A DNA stretch of 64,000 bases from Rickettsiales bacterium (lineage in GTDB: Bacteria > Pseudomonadota > Alphaproteobacteria > G027485855): NCBI GenBank assembly GCA_027485855.1, contig JAIXQD010000019.1, forward strand, positions 1-64,000, in the 5' to 3' direction. Positions 27,309 through 36,225 of this stretch are shown piece after piece (positions within the stretch are counted from its first letter, which is position 1; each line of letters begins with the position of its first letter). The translations under genes were made by a program, and so were the position numbers. The notes under the pieces were generated by a model. The model saw nothing but the letters and a program-made list of their open reading frames with translations, made no database searches and was not told where the DNA came from.

Positions 27309-28003
27309 TGGCGGATAAAACTAAACCATTGGTGCCACTGCCCTGCCAGCGCCTTTTGCTCATAGCGGGTGGTGGCGCTGCCTTGCGGGCGCTCGGCCCA
27401 TAAGCCATTTTGTGTGTGTGGGTGCGGCGCAAAGCCAGCAGCATTTAACATGGTGGTGTGCATATATTCGGCAAGCTCGGGGTGGTCGGTGGCAAAGCAA
27501 AACTCGCCCCCTGTGGCCAGCGCCTTTGTTAACAGCGGCAGTGTGCTTTCGCCTAAAAAACGCCTTTTATGATGGCGCTTTTTGGGCCATGGGTCAGGGA
27601 AAAGCAAAAAAACTTGCTGCAAACTGGCGGGCGGCAAGGCGGCCAACAACAAACGCGCATCATCGGCAAAGATACGAATATTATGGAGATTATTTTTTTG
27701 CACATGCTGCGCCAGGCTCGCCACGCCATTAACAAAAGGCTCGGCGCCGATAAAGCCCCAATTTGGCCGCGCCTGGGCTTGTAGCGCCAGATGCTCGCCC
27801 GCGCCAAAACCAATCTCAAGCGCCACGCCTTCGGCCTTAGGAAATAAATCAGAGAGCGGCACAAGCCCAGATGCGGGCAAGCTTATGGCATAAGAGGTAT
27901 GCGCTTCGCTTAAGGCTTGCTGTTGTGACGGGCGCAAAGGCCGCCCCTGCCGGCGGCCATAAAAATGCCGCCGCAAAGCTGTGGTGGCCGCGGCCTTGGT
28001 CAC
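27305..28003 (-). CDS. trmB: tRNA (guanine-N7-)-methyltransferase
   Basis: Makes m7G46 in tRNA from SAM. 232 residues. Characteristic motifs: LEIGFGAGEHLALQA near 62, FIGAEPFVNGVASL near 83, IRIFADDARLLL near 108, VFLLFPDPWPKKRHHKRRF near 130 and FATDHPELAEYM near 168. The start is a GTG, three bases after the metK stop; no ATG fits. Coupled to the downstream glycosyltransferase by a 4-base overlap. Confidence 0.96.
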   Translation of the reverse strand: MTKAAATTALRRHFYGRRQGRPLRPSQQQALSEAHTSYAISLPASGLVPLSDLFPKAEGVALEIGFGAGEHLALQAQARPNWGFIGAEPFVNGVASLAQHVQKNNLHNIRIFADDARLLLAALPPASLQQVFLLFPDPWPKKRHHKRRFLGESTLPLLTKALATGGEFCFATDHPELAEYMHTTMLNAAGFAPHPHTQNGLWAERPQGSATTRYEQKALAGQWHQWFSFIRQ

Positions 28004-28006
28004 GCT

Positions 28007-29176
28007 TTAGGCAACCGCTTTAAGCAAGCTTTCGGCCAGATCGGTTTTCTCCCAGCTGAAGCCGCCATCGCTTTCAGGGTCGCGACCAAAATGCCCATAG
28101 GCCGCCGTGCGCGCATAAATAGGCCGATTAAGCTTAAGATGCTCACGGATGCCGCGTGGCGACAGGTCAACCAGCTCGGGCAAAACTTTGGCCAGTAATT
28201 GCTCATCGACCGTGCCGGTGCCATGGGTATTGACATAAACCGAAAGCGGCTGCGCCACGCCAATGGCATAGCTGATTTGAATGGTGCATTTTTCGGCCAA
28301 GCCAGCAGCCACCACATTTTTAGCTAAATAACGGGCGGCGTAAGCGGCCGAGCGATCCACCTTGGTTGGGTCCTTGCCCGAAAAAGCGCCGCCGCCATGA
28401 GGCGCTGCACCACCATAAGTATCGACAATAATTTTGCGCCCCGTAAGACCCGTGTCGCCATCGGGCCCGCCAATAACAAAGCGGCCGGTTGGGTTCACGT
28501 AAAGTTTGCTGTCTTCGCACATCCAACCTTTGGGCAAAGCATTTTCAATAATGGGTTTGACCATGGCACGCACTTCGGCTTGCTCAAGCCCTTCGGCATG
28601 TTGTGTGGATAACACCACCGAATCGGCGCGCACCGGACGACCTTGCTCATAAACCAAAGTCACTTGGCTTTTTGCATCTGGGCCAAGCTTACCCGCGAGC
28701 GCACCAAAACGCGCTGCACGCACATCGCGCAAAATTTTATGCGCATAGTAAATGGCCGCCGGCATTAATGTGGGTGTTTCGTTGCAGGCATAACCAAACA
28801 TAATGCCTTGGTCGCCAGCGCCTTCGTCTTTATTGCCGGCCATATCGACACCTTGTGCAATATCGGCCGATTGCGCATGCACATAGCAATCAATTTGCGC
28901 CGTGCGCCAATCAAAGCCATCTTGCTCATAGCCAATATCTTTAATAACGGCGCGCGCTGTTTCAATCAGCTTCTCGGCGGTGATGCTGGCAGGGCCACGC
29001 ACCTCACCCGCTAACACCACGCGGTTGGTGGTGGCGAGTGTTTCTACCGCAACACGCGCATAGGGGTCGGCGGCGATGTATAAATCGACGATAGCATCCG
29101 AGATGCGGTCACAGATTTTATCAGGGTGACCCTCTGACACAGACTCGCTGGTAAAATAAAAATTAGTGAGCGCCAT
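28007..29176 (-). CDS. metK: S-adenosylmethionine synthase
   Basis: Makes SAM from methionine and ATP, the methyl donor for the many methyltransferases in this window. 389 residues. Conserved: [15 protein letters not shown] near 12, GEVRG near 55, [15 protein letters not shown] near 121, [18 protein letters not shown] near 240, [22 protein letters not shown] near 262. The ATG at 29176 has GGGGAG seven bases before it; the ATG two codons earlier is too close to that site. A good promoter is seen at 29225-29252. No SAM riboswitch recognised in the 109-base leader region. Confidence 0.98.
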   Translation of the reverse strand: MALTNFYFTSESVSEGHPDKICDRISDAIVDLYIAADPYARVAVETLATTNRVVLAGEVRGPASITAEKLIETARAVIKDIGYEQDGFDWRTAQIDCYVHAQSADIAQGVDMAGNKDEGAGDQGIMFGYACNETPTLMPAAIYYAHKILRDVRAARFGALAGKLGPDAKSQVTLVYEQGRPVRADSVVLSTQHAEGLEQAEVRAMVKPIIENALPKGWMCEDSKLYVNPTGRFVIGGPDGDTGLTGRKIIVDTYGGAAPHGGGAFSGKDPTKVDRSAAYAARYLAKNVVAAGLAEKCTIQISYAIGVAQPLSVYVNTHGTGTVDEQLLAKVLPELVDLSPRGIREHLKLNRPIYARTAAYGHFGRDPESDGGFSWEKTDLAESLLKAVA

Positions 29177-29224
29177 AGCCATTCTCCCCGAAAAGCAAAC
29201 AAGATATGAAAATTCACAGCGCGG

Positions 29225-29252
29225 ATTGTAAAGCGCATTAACGCAAGGTCAA
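29225..29252 (-). promoter_or_regulatory. Sigma-70-type promoter for metK-trmB
   Basis: Minus strand: TTGACC, 16 bases, TACAAT. It is in the metK/XRE gap, 49 bases before the metK ATG. One of the best consensus matches in the window. Confidence 0.65.
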
Positions 29253-29285
29253 GCGGCCATTGCAGCAAAACCGAAGTGTCTGTGC

Positions 29286-29765
29286 TTACTTCTTACTTTT
29301 TGTCGTTTTTGCTGTGCTTTTGCGTGTGGTTTTTTTGGTGTTTTTTTGGCTCATTTTTTGGGCCAAAGCTTCAGCCACCGCCAAAAATGATTTGCGATCG
29401 GCGGGGTTGTCAATTTGCTCAAACATGCCCAGCAATTTGCGCGCCGCGCCCTGCACGGCGGGTGGCGCTTGCCAGACAGATTTTTTCTCACCGGCTTTGA
29501 GTGCGGTGGTGCGTGTGCTGCTATAGCCGCCATGATAAAAATATGTCTCGGGCACGCCTAAAATACGGCATATTTGCTGCATGCGTGCGGCGCTCATGGC
29601 GTTGGTGCCATTCTCATATTTTTGAATCTGCTGAAAGCTGATGCCGCTTTTAGAGGCAAGCCCTTGCTGTGTCATACCGATTTCAAGACGGCGGGCACGC
29701 AGTTTTTGGCCAAAGGCCACATTCGTAGCTGAAAATTGTTCGTTCATCGCGTTTCTTATGCTCAT
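29286..29765 (-). CDS. XRE-family helix-turn-helix regulator
   Basis: 159 residues. A Cro/C1-type HTH covers residues 18-72 (GQKLRARRLEIGMTQQGLASKSGISFQQIQKYENG), with Gln-Gln and the recognition helix clear. The middle (AARKLLGMFEQIDNPADRKSFLAVAEALA) resembles the short C-terminal domain of conserved alphaproteobacterial XRE regulators. The tail is a Lys/Thr-rich disordered stretch (KNTKKTTRKSTAKTTKSKK). Target genes unknown. Start uncertain: ATG at 29765 or six codons later. Neighbours: lnt upstream (35 bases), metK downstream with its own promoter. Confidence 0.85.
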   Translation of the reverse strand: MSIRNAMNEQFSATNVAFGQKLRARRLEIGMTQQGLASKSGISFQQIQKYENGTNAMSAARMQQICRILGVPETYFYHGGYSSTRTTALKAGEKKSVWQAPPAVQGAARKLLGMFEQIDNPADRKSFLAVAEALAQKMSQKNTKKTTRKSTAKTTKSKK

Positions 29766-29800
29766 ACATGAATATGCAGTTGTTTTTTCGTAGCGTCATT

Positions 29801-31363
29801 TTATACGTTTGTCAAACGCTCGTCCATAGAGCTGTGCCGCACAGCAAATAAAATGCCGCCCAAACACAGCAGAAAAACCAATAAAGGCAGGTGCGGATAC
29901 TGGCTATAAAATGTGGCTGGCAGGGCTTTTGGCAAGGGGGCATCCAGCACTTGTGCCGCGCCTAAAGGCGCGATTGCCACAATGCGGCCAAGCCCATCGG
30001 CCACAAAGCTGACCCCCGTATTAGCCACCCGCACCATCGGCAAACCCGTTTCGATAGCGCGCAGACGTGCAGCAAAGGCGTGTTGATACGGCCCCGTACT
30101 CTGTCCAAACCAGCCATCATTGGTCACGTTTAACAATAGCGACGGCGGCGGGTTGGGCGGCATGGCATAGCTGCTGAAAATCGCCTCATAGCAAATGGAG
30201 GGGGCGACAGAATGCAGACCCGGCACCGCTATAGAGGCCACGCCAGCGCCCGCAGAAAAATCTGCATCGGCCGCAGCTACTGCATTCACTGGTAACCAAC
30301 GCATGAGATAACGCCGCAGCGGAAAATACTCACCGAACGGCACAAGGTGATGTTTATCGTATGTGGCAACAATATCGCCGCGGTCGTCTAAGGCGATAAG
30401 GCTATTGTAAAAAACTTCTTGGTTTTGCTTTATCTCACGGCGGATATTGCCCAACAGCAAAGCCCCACCAATAGGCACCAGCGGCGCCAGCTGTATGCGG
30501 CGCAGCGGATTTTCGCTTAACAAAAAAGGCACCGCGGCTTCTGGCCAAATAATATGTGTGGGTGGTTTCTCAGCGGGTGCCATCGTCAGCCGCAGATGCT
30601 GTTGCCAGATTTGCTCGCGCGCACTGGCATTGATTTTTAGGGTTTGTGGAATATTGGGTTGCACCAGCCGCAATCTCACTTCAGGCACAAATTGCGTGCT
30701 GTGCGTCAAACGCTGTGCGCCATAAAAACACAGCAACAGCACCGGCAGCAACAGCGCCAACACCAAAGGCCGCGACTGTTGCCATAACAGCGGCAACACC
30801 CCCAGCAACACGGCCAAGGCCGATAAGCCCAACACGCCAAATAAAGACGCCCCTTGCAGCAACCACGGCGCATCAATAAAAACACTGCCTAATGGGTTCC
30901 ACGGAAAGCCGGTAAATAAATTGCCGCGCAAAATCTCGCTGGCGACCCATAACAGCGGCATCAGTAAAAGAAGCTGCGTTTGCTTCCAGCCACGCTGTGC
31001 CAAAACGAATAACGCCGCCGACAACAAACCATGATACAGCGCAAGATAAGCCGGCAAGGCCGCAACCGAGAGCGGCAACACCCACCAGAAACTGGCAATA
31101 TCAACAAACAGGGCTGACGCAATCCAATAAAGGCCAGCCACAAAAAAGCCAAAGCCCCAAAGCCAGCCGCGCCAAAATGCGCTTTTAGCCGAGGGCGCAT
31201 GCACACTCAATAAAAACAAAAGTGGCAGCGTGAAAAACAGCAAAAGCCACAGGCCAAAAGGCGGCAGGGCCAAAGCGCTCACGGCACCCGCAGTAACGGC
31301 GGCTAAGCGTGGAGACGCTAAAAAGATAGCAAAGCTATAATTAAACCTGTGCAAGACGCCCAT
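29801..31363 (-). CDS. lnt: Apolipoprotein N-acyltransferase
   Basis: Inner-membrane enzyme that adds the third acyl chain to the N-terminal Cys of lipoproteins. 520 residues: six or seven hydrophobic segments in the first 220 residues, then a periplasmic nitrilase-like domain and a final transmembrane helix (LPLLVFLLCLGGILFAV). The catalytic triad is visible: Glu in IIWPEAAVPF, Lys in YDKHHLVPFGEYFP and Cys in SICYEAIF. ATG at 31363 overlaps the corC stop by one base (TAATG), so translation is coupled. Standard order ybeY-corC-lnt. Confidence 0.96.
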   Translation of the reverse strand: MGVLHRFNYSFAIFLASPRLAAVTAGAVSALALPPFGLWLLLFFTLPLLFLLSVHAPSAKSAFWRGWLWGFGFFVAGLYWIASALFVDIASFWWVLPLSVAALPAYLALYHGLLSAALFVLAQRGWKQTQLLLLMPLLWVASEILRGNLFTGFPWNPLGSVFIDAPWLLQGASLFGVLGLSALAVLLGVLPLLWQQSRPLVLALLLPVLLLCFYGAQRLTHSTQFVPEVRLRLVQPNIPQTLKINASAREQIWQQHLRLTMAPAEKPPTHIIWPEAAVPFLLSENPLRRIQLAPLVPIGGALLLGNIRREIKQNQEVFYNSLIALDDRGDIVATYDKHHLVPFGEYFPLRRYLMRWLPVNAVAAADADFSAGAGVASIAVPGLHSVAPSICYEAIFSSYAMPPNPPPSLLLNVTNDGWFGQSTGPYQHAFAARLRAIETGLPMVRVANTGVSFVADGLGRIVAIAPLGAAQVLDAPLPKALPATFYSQYPHLPLLVFLLCLGGILFAVRHSSMDERLTNV

Positions 31364-32265
31364 TAAGCCACAGCGCCGCTTTTACGCTTGCTGCGCACGC
31401 GCAAACGCTGCACGCGCAAAGCATCGGCCTCAAGCACTTCAAACTCAAGGCCAGACGGGTGCGCCAATTTCTCGCCCTTGGTGGGCACGCGCCCTGCCAG
31501 CGAAAAGACCAAGCCGCCCACTGTATCAATTTCGTCTTTTTCGGTTTGGCTGAGTTCGCCGCCCATGGTGGCAACAAAATCTTCCAGCGGCATGGCGGCA
31601 TCAACCAACATGCTGCCATCCGGGCGACGCACCGCTTGCGGCGTTGCGGCATCATCATGTTCGTCTTCAATTTCGCCGACAATTTCCTCGATGAGATCTT
31701 CAATGGTGACCAAGCCATCAATGCCACCAAACTCATCAACCACCAGCGCCATATGCTGCCGGCTTTGCCGCATTTGCAGCAGCAATTTTAACACCGACAT
31801 GCTGGACGGCACAAATATCACTTGCCGCAAAACCTGTTCAAGGGTGAAAGGCTCATTATGGCTGAGCTTGGCCATCACATCTTTGAAATGCACCATGCCG
31901 ATAATTTCATCGAGCGACTCGCGATAAACCGGCAAGCGGCTATGTTGCTCACGCCGCAGCAGCTCCACCACTTGCTCCATGCTGGTGTCGGCATCAATGC
32001 CGATAATATGCGCCCGGGGGATCATCACATCGGCCACGCTGCATTGACGCAAGCGCAAAATATTATGCAGCAAAGCGCGCTCGGCCAAATCAAAACCATC
32101 TTCGGCACGCGGGCCTTCCATCAGCTCTTCCACGGCTTCCATCAGCGCTTCATCGGCTGCCGAACGCTTCGGGAAAAACTTTTGCCACAGCGCCTCAAGG
32201 CTTTGGCGCAATTTATGTTTAGGCGCGGAATCGGTCATGGGCGGACTATCACTTTTCTGAAACAT
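31363..32265 (-). CDS. corC: CBS-domain and CorC_HlyC protein (CorC/YbeX-like)
   Basis: About 300 residues: two CBS domains (VADVMIPRAHIIGIDADTS near 78; MALVVDEFGGIDGLVTIEDLIEEIVGEIEDEHD near 170) and the C-terminal CorC_HlyC domain (DTVGGLVFSLAGRVPTKGE). Soluble, with no DUF21 membrane domain. Linked to Mg/Co efflux or ribosome homeostasis in other bacteria; exact role unclear. The ATG at 32265 overlaps ybeY by 17 bases; another ATG at 32238 lies just after the ybeY stop and is equally possible. The C-terminus is basic (RSKRKSGAVA). Confidence 0.92.
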   Translation of the reverse strand: MFQKSDSPPMTDSAPKHKLRQSLEALWQKFFPKRSAADEALMEAVEELMEGPRAEDGFDLAERALLHNILRLRQCSVADVMIPRAHIIGIDADTSMEQVVELLRREQHSRLPVYRESLDEIIGMVHFKDVMAKLSHNEPFTLEQVLRQVIFVPSSMSVLKLLLQMRQSRQHMALVVDEFGGIDGLVTIEDLIEEIVGEIEDEHDDAATPQAVRRPDGSMLVDAAMPLEDFVATMGGELSQTEKDEIDTVGGLVFSLAGRVPTKGEKLAHPSGLEFEVLEADALRVQRLRVRSKRKSGAVA

Positions 32266-32962
32266 ACGGGTTAGCAAAACCAAGACCGGCCAGCAAAGCT
32301 ATTTCATGCCGCTGCATGAGACGCGCCTGCCGCTCGGTTTTATGGTCGTAGCCTAAAAGATGCAAAATGCCATGCAGCAGCAAATGCACACTATGCGCCA
32401 GCAATGTTTTTTGTTCTTGCATATGCTCTTGTAGCACAACTTCATAGGCCAAAACCACATCGCCCGCATAAAATGACTTTTGCCCTTTATTTATAAGGGT
32501 TTTCTGCGACTTTTGCCAAAAGGGAAAGCTTAACACATTGGTGGGCTTGTCCTTCCCACGATAGGTTTTGTTAAGCGCCTGCACGATTTTGGCATTGCCC
32601 AGCACCAAACTGATTTCTGTTTGTTTTGGCCATTTTTTGCCGGGCCAAAGCGGCGGCAGCGCCAAAATATGCGGAATGGCTTTGTGCAGCTTGCTTTTAA
32701 GCCCACGCATTTTGGGCCACTGACGGGCGCTTTCAGGCCAGTGCAGAATAAGCCTCGGCGCAGATTTAGTGCGCGGGCTCAAAGCTAAGGAGCCCTTCGG
32801 GCTCAAAGCTAAAGAGTCCTTCGGACTCGGGACTAAAGAGTCCTTCGGACTCGGCGCCAAACTCATGCGCCGACTCAAAGCTAAGGAGCCCTTCGGGCTC
32901 GGCGCGGATTTAGTGCGCGCGGGTTGCAAAGCTTTAGCGGCTTTTCTTTTTGGCATTGTCAT
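32249..32962 (-). CDS. ybeY: Endoribonuclease YbeY (rRNA maturation factor) with repeat-expanded N-terminus
   Basis: Metal-dependent RNase for 16S 3'-end maturation and ribosome quality control. The core (about residues 70-237) has the conserved NKTYRGKDKPTNVLSFPF and the zinc-binding HSVHLLLHGILHLLGYDH (HxxxHxxxxxH). Oddity: about 60 residues at the N-terminus are a low-complexity repeat, SPKGSLALS / SPKDSLVPS, from 24-bp units, between two copies of TKSAP. The start is uncertain; ATG at 32962 or 32956 inside the phoH end, both without a clear ribosome-binding site. Confidence 0.92.
   Translation of the reverse strand: MTMPKRKAAKALQPARTKSAPSPKGSLALSRRMSLAPSPKDSLVPSPKDSLALSPKGSLALSPRTKSAPRLILHWPESARQWPKMRGLKSKLHKAIPHILALPPLWPGKKWPKQTEISLVLGNAKIVQALNKTYRGKDKPTNVLSFPFWQKSQKTLINKGQKSFYAGDVVLAYEVVLQEHMQEQKTLLAHSVHLLLHGILHLLGYDHKTERQARLMQRHEIALLAGLGFANPYVSEK
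32775..32905. repeat. 24-bp palindrome-bearing tandem repeats inside ybeY
   Basis: Five to six 24-bp units. Most hold a perfect hairpin, either GAGCCCTTCGGGCTC or GAGTCCTTCGGACTC; the C-G to T-A change is matched on both arms. The array is flanked by a direct repeat of about 18 bp close to GCGCACTAAATCYGCGCC. Confidence 0.9.
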
Positions 32963-33923
32963 AGGCTTGCACCACACGCGCCACCAACGGATGCCGCACC
33001 ACATCGGCTGTGGTCAGCTCAACAAAGGTGATGCCATCGGTTTTGTGCAGCAAGGCATAGGCTTCAGCAAGGCCCGATTGCTGCCCAGGCGGCAAATCGA
33101 TTTGGCTTAAATCGCCGGTAATGGCCATGCGTGATTGCTCGCCCAAGCGGGTGAGGAACATTTTCATCTGCATGGGGGTGGTGTTTTGCGCCTCGTCTAA
33201 AATAACATAGGCATTAGCCAAGGTGCGGCCGCGCATAAAAGCCAGTGGTGCTATCTCAATTTCGCCATGCTCAAGGCTGCGCTCAATTTGCTCGGGCGGC
33301 ATCATATCGTGCAAGGCGTCATAGAGCGGGCGCAAATAAGGGTCTATTTTATCTTTGAGGTCGCCGGGTAAAAAGCCTAAGCGCTCGCCCGCTTCAACGG
33401 CGGGGCGTGTTAAAATAAGCCGATCAACGCGACCGGCTTGCAGCATCGATACCGCCTGCGCCACGGCCAAATAAGTTTTGCCTGTGCCCGCAGGCCCCAA
33501 GCCAAACACCATATCATGGCGGCGCAAGGCCTCTAAATAAGCCGCTTGCCCGGGTGAGCGCGGCATAATATTTTTTTTGCGGTTTTTAAGCGGCGTATCT
33601 TGGCTGAGGCTGACGGTCATGGGCTGGCGCGCAAAACGCAAAGCCGCCTCAACATCGCGCGCTTCAAGCGAGCCGGTGTTTTTCAGCTCGCGCCATAAAG
33701 ATGCCAGCACTTGCTCGGCCTGACCCACAGCCTCGGCATCGCCCGACAAAGTCAGCACATTGCCGCGTGAACGGATTTTAATGGCCAGTGCCTTCTCGAT
33801 TTGCTCAAGGTGACGATCGAAATCGCCGCAAAGCAGGGGCACAAGTTTTTTGTCGTCTAATTGCAGCTCACTGCGAATTGTCGGAGAATGGCCGGTGGAC
33901 GGCGGCGGGGCTTTTCGATTCAT
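32934..33923 (-). CDS. ybeZ: PhoH-like ATPase (PhoH/YbeZ)
   Basis: P-loop ATPase that works with YbeY in rRNA/RNA metabolism. 329 residues. Walker A GLGPAGTGKTYLA near 140, VDRLILTRPAVEAGERLGFLPGD near 163-186, Walker B YVILDEAQNTTPMQMKMFLTRLG near 238 and sensor MAITGDLSQIDLP near 268. An N-terminal KH-like region (RSRGNVLTLSGDAEAVGQAEQVL) is typical. Overlaps the miaB stop by four bases (ATGA) and the ybeY start by 29. The C-terminus is basic (NAKKKSR). Confidence 0.95.
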   Translation of the reverse strand: MNRKAPPPSTGHSPTIRSELQLDDKKLVPLLCGDFDRHLEQIEKALAIKIRSRGNVLTLSGDAEAVGQAEQVLASLWRELKNTGSLEARDVEAALRFARQPMTVSLSQDTPLKNRKKNIMPRSPGQAAYLEALRRHDMVFGLGPAGTGKTYLAVAQAVSMLQAGRVDRLILTRPAVEAGERLGFLPGDLKDKIDPYLRPLYDALHDMMPPEQIERSLEHGEIEIAPLAFMRGRTLANAYVILDEAQNTTPMQMKMFLTRLGEQSRMAITGDLSQIDLPPGQQSGLAEAYALLHKTDGITFVELTTADVVRHPLVARVVQAYDNAKKKSR

Positions 33924-35389
33924 GCTGCAACAAGATAGCTGGCGGCGATTTCACCCGTCAAGGAGACAGATGTAGCGCCAGTAATTTTAACCGGCACCAC
34001 CTGCCCCAAAAGCCGCGGGTGCAGCGCATCGGGCACCGGCACAAACAGCGACTGATTATAAGCGGTGCGCGCTGAAAGCTGCCCGCCCCTGCGGCTGGGT
34101 TGCGCCAACAGCACTTGCATTTCTGTACCAATACAAGCCTGATTAAACGCCAGTGCCTGCTCGCGCAGCAAGGCTTGCAGCTCATCAAGGCGGCGATTTT
34201 GCACATCGTCCGGCACGGGTTTGCCCAATTTGACCGCAGGCGTGCCCGGGCGCGGGCTATATTTAAACGAATAGGCCGAAACAAAACCAACCTTGCGAAT
34301 AAGCTCTAAACTGGCCTCATGGTCGGCTTCGGTCTCACCCGGAAAGCCCACAATGAAATCGGACGATAGCGCTATATTAGGCTGAGCTGCTCTAAGGCGG
34401 GCAATAATATCTAAATAATGCTGGGCGGTGTGCTTACGGTTCATCAGCCGCAAAATACGGTCCGAGCCGCTTTGCACCGGCAAATGCAAAAAGGGCAAAA
34501 GCTGCGGCAAATCGCCATGGGCCGCAATTAAATCATCGGTCATTTCTAACGGGTGCGAGGTCATGTAACGCAAACGCACGCCGCTATCGAGCGCGGCGAG
34601 TGCGCGCAGTAATTGCGCTAATGTCCAAGCGCGGCCATCGGCTCCTATCCCGTGCCCAATTCCATGCCCAATTCCGTGCCACGCATTGACATTTTGCCCC
34701 AGCAAAGTTATCTCGCGCGTGCCTTGCGCCAAAAGCCTTTCTGCTTCGGCCAATATTTGCGTGGCGGGGCGTGAATATTCGGCGCCTCTGGTATAAGGCA
34801 CCACGCAAAAAGTGCAGAACTTATCGCAGCCCTCTTGCACCGAGATAAAGGCCGCAGGGCCCTGCTTTGCCGATTCTTCGGGCAGTTGGTCGAACTTACT
34901 TTCGGTAGTAAGGTCGGTATTGAGAATGGCCAAGCCTTCGGCGCGCAAAGCCCGCCCCAGCATTTCTGGCAATTCATGATAGGCTTGCGGGCCAAACACC
35001 AAAGATACATAAGGCGCGCGCCGCAAAATTTCCTCGCCCTCGGCTTGCGCCACACAGCCCGCCACACCCAGCATCAGCTTTTTGCCATTTTGCGCCATTT
35101 GCTCTTGCAGCACACGCATGCGGCCTAATTCAGAAAAAAGCTTCTCGGTGGCTTTCTCGCGAATGTGACAGGTATTGAGAATGAGCAGCTCGGCTTGCTC
35201 GGGCGTATCGACCGCGGCGTAGCCCAAAGGCGTGAGCACATCGGCGATTTTGTGGCTGTCATAGACATTCATTTGACAGCCCCAAGTTTTTAGATAAAGA
35301 CCGCGAGCGCCCGCTGTGGCAGCGGCAGCCTCTGAGCGCTTGGCAATCACCGCATCATCGCTGCCTTCTAAATGCTGTGCTTCATCCAT
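33920..35389 (-). CDS. miaB: tRNA-2-methylthio-N6-dimethylallyladenosine synthase
   Basis: Radical-SAM methylthiotransferase acting on i6A37 of tRNAs. 489 residues. N-terminal UPF0004 domain with three cluster Cys (KTWGCQMNVYDSH near 35, NTCHIREKA near 72, GVAGCVAQ near 108); radical-SAM motif EGCDKFCTFCVVPYTRG near 187; C-terminal TRAM domain. A small insertion (GIGHGIGHGIG) sits after LLGQNVNAW, where relatives have a short loop; it comes from a 12-bp tandem repeat. Eight bases after the olsA-like gene stops; overlaps the phoH-like gene by four bases. Confidence 0.97.
   Translation of the reverse strand: MDEAQHLEGSDDAVIAKRSEAAAATAGARGLYLKTWGCQMNVYDSHKIADVLTPLGYAAVDTPEQAELLILNTCHIREKATEKLFSELGRMRVLQEQMAQNGKKLMLGVAGCVAQAEGEEILRRAPYVSLVFGPQAYHELPEMLGRALRAEGLAILNTDLTTESKFDQLPEESAKQGPAAFISVQEGCDKFCTFCVVPYTRGAEYSRPATQILAEAERLLAQGTREITLLGQNVNAWHGIGHGIGHGIGADGRAWTLAQLLRALAALDSGVRLRYMTSHPLEMTDDLIAAHGDLPQLLPFLHLPVQSGSDRILRLMNRKHTAQHYLDIIARLRAAQPNIALSSDFIVGFPGETEADHEASLELIRKVGFVSAYSFKYSPRPGTPAVKLGKPVPDDVQNRRLDELQALLREQALAFNQACIGTEMQVLLAQPSRRGGQLSARTAYNQSLFVPVPDALHPRLLGQVVPVKITGATSVSLTGEIAASYLVAA
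34645..34682. repeat. 12-bp tandem repeat inside miaB
   Basis: About three units close to CCAATTCCGTGC encode GIGH repeats in a surface loop of MiaB; in-frame expansion. Confidence 0.8.
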
Positions 35390-35397
35390 GGCGCATC

Positions 35398-36225
35398 CTA
35401 TGCCGCCGCCGCATGGGCTGACATGGCCCTATGAGGCGCTGCTTCTTGCACCCGCCCCGCATTGGCCAAAGCCATACCACTTACAATTTCTGTGCGGCAA
35501 TGCTGCGCTAAAGCCTTGCGGCTAGCAAATTGCGCCAAGGTGACCGGCGGGTGAAACTCAACCTGCAGCACAAAAAAACCAGTTTTAAACATGCGCCACA
35601 AATGCTGCATCAGCGTCATATCGCCATACCACGCATAAAGATTGCGCCCATGCCGCCCCAAAGGCAACCCACCCAAACCCGTCACCGCCAGCGACACCGG
35701 CTGCACCGACACTGCCGTAGCATCACTATCAAGCGCAGCAAAAATACTGCTTTTGAAGGGCAGCACATGTACGCCATCGGCCGAGGTGCCTTCTGGGAAT
35801 AAAATCAAACTATCGCCTGCGGCTAAACGCTGTGCGGTCATGCTGGCGTGCTGCTTGGCGTGGGCCGTGCGGCGCTCGATAAACACTGTGCGTTGCAGCC
35901 GCGCCAACAGGCCAAAAATTGGCCAATGCTTGACTTCGGCCTTGCTGATAAAAGAGGCCGGCAATAACGAGCCCAACACCGGAATATCAAGGTAAGATAA
36001 ATGATTGCAGACAAATAAAGTGGGTTTATCGAGCTGCGGCGCGCCATGCTGCACCACGCGCATATTGAGCAAACGCAGCAAAGTTTTATGAAATGCCACC
36101 GACAGCCGATATTGCGCGGGATGCTTAAGCGCCACCAGTACGGCTTGCACCGGCATGAGCGGGAACATCAGCAAGCCCAGCGCCACAATGCGCAACAAAC
36201 CAATAAGAGCCGAGCCTTGATACAT
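35398..36225 (-). CDS. 1-acyl-glycerol-3-phosphate acyltransferase-like (PlsC/OlsA type)
   Basis: 275 residues. A hydrophobic N-terminal helix (LIGLLRIVALGLLMFPLMPVQAVLVAL) is followed by the PlsC acyltransferase motifs NHLSYLD (HX4D, near 95), KAEVKHWPIFG and FPEGTSADG. Next to an OlsB-like N-acyltransferase it is probably OlsA, which adds the second acyl chain to lyso-ornithine lipid; a general phosphatidic-acid role is also possible. The ATG at 36225 overlaps the upstream stop (TAATG). A longer frame upstream lies inside the OlsB-like gene and is rejected. Confidence 0.88.
   Translation of the reverse strand: MYQGSALIGLLRIVALGLLMFPLMPVQAVLVALKHPAQYRLSVAFHKTLLRLLNMRVVQHGAPQLDKPTLFVCNHLSYLDIPVLGSLLPASFISKAEVKHWPIFGLLARLQRTVFIERRTAHAKQHASMTAQRLAAGDSLILFPEGTSADGVHVLPFKSSIFAALDSDATAVSVQPVSLAVTGLGGLPLGRHGRNLYAWYGDMTLMQHLWRMFKTGFFVLQVEFHPPVTLAQFASRKALAQHCRTEIVSGMALANAGRVQEAAPHRAMSAHAAAA

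Noticed and set aside
29177..29285. SAM-sensing riboswitch upstream of metK
   Set aside because: I saw a good promoter but no known SAM-I, SAM-II or SAM/SAH pattern in the short leader.
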